64,000 nt of DNA, from assembly GCA_034440635.1 (NCBI GenBank), contig JAOTON010001483.1, positions 310,001 through 374,000 of the forward strand, written 5' to 3'. Positions 56,770 through 64,000 of this stretch are shown here, piece after piece (the stretch's first letter is position 1; the number at the start of each line of letters is the position of its first letter). The notes below the pieces were generated by a model that saw only the letters and a program-made list of their open reading frames with translations, was not told the origin of the DNA and searched no databases. A program made the translations under genes and the position numbers. Origin of the DNA: Lepas anatifera (lineage: Eukaryota; Arthropoda; Thecostraca; Lepadidae).

Positions 56770-58062
56770 ACGGGTGAGCACTTGGTTTTGGGACGAAAAT
56801 TAAACAGCATAACTTCTGTGTATTTGTTACTAGGACGATGCAATTTCACCTGGCTGGTGCACAGTCTGGGTATCTCTCATAACTAGTTAAACAGTCTATT
56901 GATGCCCTGTCGGTCTGCGGCTCGCACGCGCTCGCCACCCTCTCATCATCGTTCGAGGGACCTCCGGGTCGATCTCGGCGAGTACCTTGCGGATACGAGC
57001 CTTCATGACTGATCAGATTTTGCCTCCCATCCACCTTTGTAAATCTATTGCTTAAATATGCCCCAAAATCCTCGATCGGCCTCAGCTGGGGTACATTTGG
57101 TGGGTTTTCCTCACGTGGTACCACGGGCGCGCGCCTCCTTCGAGCTTCAGTTCTCTTGGCGTAGTGAGCTGCTGCGAGATCCTACCAAAATATGTAACTA
57201 CCATCTGGATAGTTTTGGGCCACATAGGGCAGAATAAACTTCTTTAGGCACTCATTCCTGTGGGTTTCCTATCGAATTTTGCTCGACTGGGGCAAATCGC
57301 AGGCCTGGAGATCCCCTTCGGTGATATGGCTACCCACACAAGTAGTTTTCGTGGGAACTTGCTGGTCGGACGCCATCTGACTTGTCAAGCACATATCCAT
57401 CTCGCCCACCTGAAGCCCCGGCGGCGCGGCTTTCGCTTCCCGCGTATGTAGTAACTTTCGTTGTCATTATGACATCGTTCTTCACGCTCGCTTTGAGCAC
57501 CCTCGGGACAAGCTACGCAGACGTAACTTTTGGGCACGTCGCTGTCTTTCTGTGGTGTCTGGTGCCCACCCTTTCTTCCCGTACTTAAGGTCAGCTTTAT
57601 CTAGCATTTTCTGACGTAAGTCTGTGAACGGTGAATTTTCGAGCAAGAGCACGAGTGGAAATCCCGACCTTGTTTCTTGCTGCGTGATCAGTGCATAATG
57701 TTTCTGGGGTGTTTTTTGTGACTGGTCGGCTTTTTTCAATATTGTCATGTGCACGTTTCTTCCTGCCTTGGCGATAATAGTCACACGGTAAATGGTTGCC
57801 TTCGCCATATCAAATTTCTGGTAATGGCGAACAACATTTGACTTTGGTTCATTTGGCCTATTTTTCGAAATTCCGCGACAGAACCGCGAGCAGCCGATTT
57901 GATTAAAGTCTCCATGTTCACTATGAAATAAACATGTGAGCTAATTTGTGTCTGCATAGTCAATCTATTGGTCCTGCATTATGCAAATTATCAATTACAT
58001 ATATTAATTATATTTGAAGATATTGATCTAAACTATTTGTCCCAAAACTAAGTGCTCCCCGT
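56770..58062 (-). mobile_element. Tc1/mariner-superfamily element, 1.29 kb, decayed
   Basis: The inverted termini are ACGGGTGAGCACTTGGTTTT (left) and its near-inverse AAAACTAAGTGCTCCCCGT (right), flanked by TA dinucleotides (56768-56769 and 58063-58064), the mariner target duplication. On the minus strand, transposase remnants appear in several frames: an N-terminal HTH-like MAKATIYRVT stretch, ECLKKFILPYVAQNYPDGSY then DLAAAHYAKR (second catalytic Asp block), and VPREENPPNVPQLRPIEDF (third acidic residue block). Frame breaks make it non-functional. Confidence 0.88.
56846..57840 (-). pseudogene. Mariner-like transposase pseudogene
   Basis: The minus-strand coding remnants are interrupted by frameshifts. 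The best-preserved part (57124-56846) encodes NPPNVPQLRPIEDFGAYLSN, equivalent to the family's NPPN.P..RPIE.FW motif, although W is replaced by G. The DLAAAHYAK segment lies in another frame around 57165-57195, and the HTH-like region around 57770-57805. The reading frame runs inward from the right terminus at 58062. Confidence 0.8.
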
Positions 58063-58589
58063 TACTTGCCTAAAACACTGCTTGAGGCAGCCCTAATCGA
58101 CATTAAATCAGCCAATGCCTTCTTTGATTTCTGCAGCTTTGTGCGATATCATGCCTCTCAAGCATACGCGTCGGAAAAGGGGGGCCAGGGGGGGCCAGGC
58201 CCCTCCACTTTTTGGCCAAAAATTTCCTGATCTCAGGCAAAATAAGAAAAAGCCGGACATTCTTATATCCAGCCGCTGCGGAAGGCAACGAGGAGCCCAA
58301 ATTCGAACAGTTTTTGGTACTGATGTTGAAAGTTTTTTGTCAGCATCAAGTTGAAGTTTGACTGCCCCCCCCACTTTTTTGCCAGTGGCGACACTTATGC
58401 TCTCAAGCATCGCCTAATGTCTAAATAGGAGCTACTGTCCAAATCTTATTGCAAGAGGCCATATTTCCTTCTAATACACAAACAGTTTTGGGCTAAAATA
58501 CCTTCAAGAGAGACTTTGCTAGTCCTTAAAGTAGCTAAAATGGAGGTGTTACTTGTGGAGAGAGCTTTCTTAAGCAGTAGCTTATTTTT

Positions 58590-59100
58590 TACCTCCTGTA
58601 GTGCGAAGGTAAAAATATCAAATTCATCACAGATAATATGGTTGCTATGATGCAGAGGCTTACAAGTAGTCGCTTAATGCAGTAGTGATAAGCCACACTA
58701 AATTTCCAGAGAGCCATTTTAGAGTTTTCAATGCTCCAAAGAACACTACCGAACAGATGCCCGCAGTAAGTTTGGACCAATTTAGCAAGAGTCCTTTTAT
58801 TTGCATAGCCAATCTTAGCTTTCAGTCTATTTGTGCTAAAGTAAACTGCTCTTTTTGCTCTAGATATGTCTGAGGCATCGCAAAGAGTCGGAGTTACAAT
58901 GTGACCTAGGTATTTAAATTCCTCGACCCAACTAAGCTGGGTACCGCCTAACACAATGCTGGTTGTCTTGCTACCTGGACCAAAGAGATGTCGCATCTTC
59001 TTGCCGTGAAACATCATGCAGACCGTCTTTTTTACGTTAAACTTTATATCCATCTCAACTGCAAAGTTTTCACATAGTGTGACTAGTTCCTGTAGGCCAT
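58590..59100 (-). pseudogene. Non-LTR retrotransposon reverse transcriptase fragment
   Basis: The minus strand reads ELVTLCENFAVEMDIKFNVK, then KTVCMMFHGK, a LSWVEEFKYLGHIVTPTLCD segment and LVQTYCGHLFGSVLW. The pattern (N.KKT..M.F ... FKYLGH) is the palm-to-thumb end of LINE reverse transcriptases. The element is 5' truncated near 59100 and lacks the rest of the ORF. Confidence 0.82.
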
Positions 59101-59724
59101 GTCTTGTATATCATAGGTATCACAGGTCTCGAATATCACAGGTGAGGGATTTTGTCACCGATTTTCTTGTTGGGGGCTTAACGACGGACCAATAGCAAAG
59201 GTTATACAGCACCGATTTGCTTTAAAAGTAATTGCCACGCTACTGACTTTTCCGAAAAGTTACACCCAAAAACGGTCCAGTACCCATCCACCGCTGCACA
59301 AGTCCTCGGTTATGAATTGGTTTCAAGTCGGCTTGAGAGAGAACTGTTATTGTTGCCGTTCGTGCAACCACCCTGGATAAAAACTGGCTTTATTCTGCAC
59401 CTTTCCCCGCTACCGCTCACTCCCATGCACCATTAAACTAGCTCTAATGCCAAGAACAAGAATTGAGCCGTGTGGAAGACTGTATGGTTCTGAGTGATCA
59501 AAAGTTACCTATTGTTGTTGACAAATACCTTTGCTGAGTCAGTGAAAACACATGCCAGACATTGTCCTTGCTGGAAGCCGTTGTGCTCCACAGCGGGCTA
59601 AGGTATGAGTCATTGCAGCAAAAAGTCGTGCTGGATCGTCTATCAAATATCGGTGGTTTGATCTTTCAAATTCGTGTAGGTGTTGGGTAGCTATGTATCA
59701 TCGCTTCATGATTTGGCTCAGTAG

Positions 59725-60081
59725 TTTTTTTATAAATTTTGTTCAAGTTGTTCCTGGTAAGGCTGCTGGAGTCGGATTCTCACTAAAGTCATCAAGGGAC
59801 TTGTCACGGTGACCCCGACCCCACCACCCGAACGAGCAACTCCCTCAATGGAGGGTTAATTTAGAAGCCAAAGTTTAACGTCCCACAAAGCACAGGGACG
59901 GCCGCCCCGCTCAGGTCACCCTCTCACCAGTCAGTTGCCAGCCGACCTGTACGTCGGGTAAACTATTGAGCGCCGGAGCGTCTCAGGGGAACCGATCCCA
60001 AGCCTGAACATGCACTGCCCTTGCATGCTTCTGAGCAGCGGGCCGGAGCCTAACGCTCTACCAACTGAGCTACCGGGGCGG
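59725..60081 (-). repeat. tRNA-derived SINE, family A, copy 4
   Basis: A full-length minus-strand copy. The tail (TTTTTTATAAATTTTGTTCA on the plus strand) lies at 59725 and the head ends at accggggcgg near 60081. It is closely similar to copies 1 and 3. Confidence 0.87.
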
Positions 60082-60248
60082 TTATTTGGTCTTATAGGGA
60101 ATATTTTACTTTTGTAATTGGTTTTCAACTGAGATAGCAATTTTCTAGAACCTATCGAGATACCTCTATTTGCATATTTAATTTCACCAAAACCTGTATT
60201 AAATTTGCCCCCAATTCAAAGTTAATTACAAAAGTCCAAGCCAAGGCC

Positions 60249-60693
60249 TTAAAGGGAATGTGGCACCTTCACAACGTGATTTTAACTGAGATAGCCAAGT
60301 TGTAAAGCAGGTCGGAAAACCCGGTACTCCATATTTTATTTGTCTTGGAACTCGATATTTCCGTAGAAAACAGCTAAAACCTATCTGACACCAGCCCCCT
60401 CAGCCCCCGTCGCCGGCGGCCATTGTTGTGAGCTACTGGTGTGACGACATATGCTGACGTCACGATGAGCATCAGCCAATCGAAGCCCTTGAAGCGTTTC
60501 AAGTATGGTAGTGGTTGCCAGATCGTGACATCATCCACAGCCTGATATTTATTTCTTTCTAGAGGAGTATTTTAAAAACCAAATATTGAGCTTATTGTAC
60601 ATTTTTCAGAGAAATCATGAGTGGTTTCATTATTTTTGACTAAAAGTACGCCTAATTACACTAAATTCTAGGATTCGACCAAGGTGCCACATT
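60249..60693. mobile_element. TTAA-type element with AATGTGGCACCTT termini, right end lost
   Basis: The left border is TTAA then AGGGAATGTGGCACCTTCAC; the right inverted terminus is AAGGTGCCACATT (60681-60693). The expected CCCTTTAA is missing where the A-rich tail of a retrotransposon on the minus strand begins. Confidence 0.65.
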
Positions 60694-61460
60694 TATTTAT
60701 TTATTTATTCATTAATATATATCACCAACAGGCGGTGCCCACTGACAGATGAAGTCAAGCAGCTAAAACACATGGTTATTTACAATGAGCGAGCATAAAT
60801 AAAAATACCACTAAGAAGACAAAAGCATTAGAAATCAAACAAAATGACTAGATGCAGGTACAATCATGACAAAATGACATAAAAATGATGAAAATGGAGT
60901 TCGCTAACATGATTCTCCACTCGGCTGCGCAAATGCTAGTCATGTCTCAATAAGATGGCTTTAATAGATGATGCTGGTGAATTTGAAAAGTCAACATCTG
61001 GTTTCCTGGTGATCAAGTCATTCACTCGGCGAAAAACTCTTTTAAAAATTCCGTTCCTCACGGTTTCAACGCGAGCAAACTCTTCATAAAACAGCGTCCT
61101 TTGCCGAGTGGCGCGATTTGGAACACGTAGAGGAAAACATGCCAGTAAAAACGAAGAGTCAATTCGACCATTATACAGATTTTTTAGAAACATGATGTCG
61201 TGCTGGTTATACCTATCCCGCATTCATTGTAGCTTGTATTTTTCAAGAAGATTTGGATACGAGAGGGATTGTTCTGTGGTGATAGAGACCGATTTCGACG
61301 CAAGCCAAATAAAAAATGTATGCTGAACCCGTTCAATACGGTCTATGTGGGTTTTGGCAGCGCCATTCCAGACCACGCTGCCATATTCCATTATAGACCG
61401 TACGTTTGCGAAGTACGTACATTGAGGAAAAAGTTTACTCCACCCGGGGTCTGAAGACTA
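60694..61460 (-). pseudogene. 3' end of a non-LTR retrotransposon (Jockey/CR1-like)
   Basis: The minus-strand reading is KLFPQCTYFANVRSIMEYGS, then VVWNGAAKTHIDRIERVQH, a premature TGA (61226-61224), MRDRYNQHDIMFLKNLYNGR and PLRVPNRATRQRTLFYEEFA, ending RHD and stop at 60936. The pattern LR..MEYG..VW......ID.IE..Q and the HD..FL..L.NG....S..L...PLRVP.R..R end are typical of the C-terminal region after LINE reverse transcriptase. The 3' tail is (AAATA)n-like (aaataaataaataaat on the minus strand). It is 5' truncated near 61460. Confidence 0.82.
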
Positions 61461-64000
61461 ATGCGCCGGAAAGTAGCATACCAAAAGACAAAATATGTAG
61501 TCGTGGAACGCAGGTTATCGGGGAGATGAGTGCAAAAGAGTCAGCGCACTCTCTAAATTTCAGTCAAATTCAATGGGACTCCAATTAAGAGGACTGTCTT
61601 AAATTGTGTCGTCCACGTACGCCTCAAATGGGGACTCCCTGAGAGGGGCCGGGGCGAGAAGGCAGAGTAATCAATGCTGGATTTTTGGAGTATTTAATAT
61701 CATCAGGGAGTAGCAGAACTCTTCAGAACTGCCAACATATAGCCATTTTGCGAAAAGCCGGAAACGCGCCACAGATCACAAGTCGGCGGCGCATGGATGG
61801 TGGGGGGTATAGTTTGAACCTATATTTTTTGTTTTTATCATCTCGAACCTATAGAAGTGGGCTTCCTTATTTGTTGAATTTATCAAGAAGATATCCTGCT
61901 GTTCGTTTCTGATATTCTTATGTGATTTTGACGTATCGAAGGGCTTATGTGGGATTCGACAAACATACCTGTACTTATAAAGGTAAGAGGCCGGGCAAGG
62001 TACCTATCATGGCTGGATTTCCCATATCAATATTCTTAGTCTCACCAGATTATAACCTGATTCACTCACCTAATGGAGTATAGTCTGATAGTGTAGGTAC
62101 CTGGTAGGTGCCTCGTCAGATAGGTTTTGATTAGATTGCACGCACATTGGTTTATCCTTGTCCTGAGGGAATACTTAGGGCAACTTCTTTGGGGTCAGAA
62201 TAATCAACAATTAGAAATTCTTTCCAGTGTCGGTTGTAGAGGCTCAGACCCTGAACCAGTTAAATCTGCTTGAAACACACTGGGCTTTGCCCATGTTCAC
62301 AGAAAGAATTTATTACAAGGTACAAGCTTAAAATTGTGTTTCTACACGTTTTACCATTGCAGAACAATAGTTGCACCGTAGTTCAATTACCGAAGTAAAA
62401 CAACCCTGGTTACGTCACTAGCATAAAGCAATGCAATTACTACGGAATGACAACCTTGCCTTGTGCCACAATAGTGCGCTCCTCGTTCATACCTGGTTCA
62501 TACCTTGCTTGCGCACCAGCGCTGCACTAACTGAATACTAGGCGTTGTAGTGGCATTGTAAATAGCTGGTAGGTAAAGCTAGGGCGTTGTTGCACCCTTG
62601 CTCGGCCATTGTCGTTTGACTATGGTTTCAAATACCTGCTCGGGTTACGGCCGCCATCTTGCTTTCTGTTTACTCGTGGCAATACACAGTGGCCTGGCAC
62701 GCATGCCGTGTAGGTTAGAATAAATGTGACTTATTTTAATCAATCGTGGAACTTTGGAAGCTGTCTGGAATATTTTTCAGTGATCTGTGAGTGGAAAGTA
62801 TTGTTCTCTGTTCCAATAGTTGAAAAGTGAGGCATTTTGGAATGGTCAATCCAGGTCCAGGTAAGTAGGTATGTGGTTACTTCAGGCATGTATGCCATAT
62901 TGGTATTAAGGCTCATATTTTCGTGTCAAACGAGCTCAGACTATTTGGTCATACGGCTTAGGTACCTGCAGTGGGTAGAACCTAATTGTGTTTGCCTTAT
63001 GGGCCCGTTTGAAAAATAGGGTGAGTTGAGTTCCAATATGATCTTGTTGGTGTCTTCCGATGGATCGGCGCCTGATGAGTGATGCTGTGTTTTACCGATA
63101 TGGGTAAGACAACGTGCGGGTTATTTTCTTGCTTGAGAGGTGGCTCAATGCTTACCCTTTTTCTACCGATGGTCTTCCGGTTGCATTTGGGGCCAGAAAA
63201 CGCTTTAGCTTTCGCATAGAGACTGAGAAGTTCCTTTTGAAGCAGAGGTAGGTACAAGGGAAGGGGCTAAGAGGGCTCAAGCCCCCTTCCACACCATGAA
63301 ATGTCAGAGTGCCTAAAGTAACTGCGTAGTCGGATGCTGTCCAGACACTATGGCGGGGAGGCGCGAGCGCCCAAGCTTCCCCCCTCCCCGAAATGAAGTC
63401 CTGGATCTGCCGCTGTTGTAAAGACGTAATCCGAGTCTCGTTATACCCTTGTAGGAAGCCTTGCAACACCATTGTTCCCTCCCCGTTACGCACTGGTAAA
63501 GCGGTTGTGTAAGCAAGGTTCTAATCTCGTCACGCTCTTGTAGGAAGGCTGCGGTTGCGTACAAGGCAGACACAAGGCTTTGTTCTACCCTTGTTATGGG
63601 GTTATCATGACCCAGTAGAGGGCTTGTGGGGACGTTGTCAGCCATTGTCTTTGCCATGTAGGTTAACCATAGTTAAGTTACAAGGTTTGTACAACGTCTT
63701 CTAGCAACCCTTGTCGTACTATGGTTCTACCATTGTTCTACATGGTTTTTCCTTGCATTTCCTTTGTTTTCGTGGCACGGATTTTGAACGTACAAGCTTT
63801 GCGTTTTACCCTAGTAATTTTCCATGTAAACAAGGGTCTGACAAGGTTTGCCCTTGTAAAAATTTCTTTCTGTGTTCCACGTCTCGGAACTTGATGATCG
63901 ATCCAACCTGTCCTGGCTCAAGAAGGTCAATTCTTGGCCACTCTCAGGTTCCTTTTCCTGAGGAAGAGCATGTTGAAATGCACTGATCTCCTGAGCTCGT
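61461..64000. other. Unassigned stretch, upstream side of the lipase gene
   Basis: No lipase exon with a GHSxGxH motif was found here. A hAT-like G-rich relic spans about 63230-63418 and resembles the inverse of 7895-8075. From about 62300 to 63850, ACAAGG/CCTTGT and near variants are strikingly frequent. Nothing else can be named. Confidence 0.45.

Overview
The window is animal nuclear DNA, most likely from a protostome invertebrate and plausibly an arthropod; the species cannot be fixed from the sequence. The evidence is short coding exons with GT-AG introns and consistent phases, long introns packed with DNA transposons, tRNA-derived SINEs, non-LTR retrotransposon relics, minisatellites and (TA)n runs. 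No prokaryotic operon, CRISPR array or viral gene was seen.

Three genes are supported. (1) Positions 402-16480 (+) hold six 3' exons of an aromatic amino acid hydroxylase, best read as tryptophan 5-hydroxylase. They carry the substrate-binding segment, the HELLGH iron site, the third iron ligand, the C-terminal oligomerisation helix and an unusual repeat-rich tail; the 5' exons lie outside the window. The gene contains three unrelated minisatellites: a 37-bp array that has amplified a 5' splice site, a 33-bp array just inside the next-but-one intron, and a 30-bp array within the last coding exon. One exon carries an extra G that breaks the frame. (2) Positions 35933-42568 (+) encode a small two-exon secreted protein, rich in Gln/His and then Tyr/Pro, whose signal peptide is assembled across a 6.2-kb intron. 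(3) Positions 55745-46058 (-) hold five 3' exons of a pancreatic-lipase-family enzyme, with the catalytic Asp, the catalytic His and a C-terminal PLAT-like domain; the exon with the nucleophilic Ser is not in the window.

Region by region: 1-16.5 kb is the hydroxylase gene. 16.5-24 kb is intergenic, with a foldback, a TTAA element, one copy of an inverted 0.8-kb repeat pair and a SINE. 24-34 kb is a nest of hAT-like elements inserted into tandem repeats, with target duplications still legible. 34-43 kb holds TTAA elements and the secreted-protein gene. 43-56 kb is the lipase gene, whose introns contain a perfect 136-bp inverted repeat with a hammerhead-ribozyme-like core, a SINE and a 1-kb TTAA element. 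56-64 kb holds a mariner-like relic, two non-LTR relics, a SINE and an unassigned stretch rich in ACAAGG/CCTTGT.

The most notable non-gene signals are the splice-donor minisatellite, the hammerhead-like palindrome, the nested hAT insertions, and TTAA elements densely loaded with AGGTCA/TGACCT nuclear-receptor half-sites. All alignments were made by eye; no database search was run.
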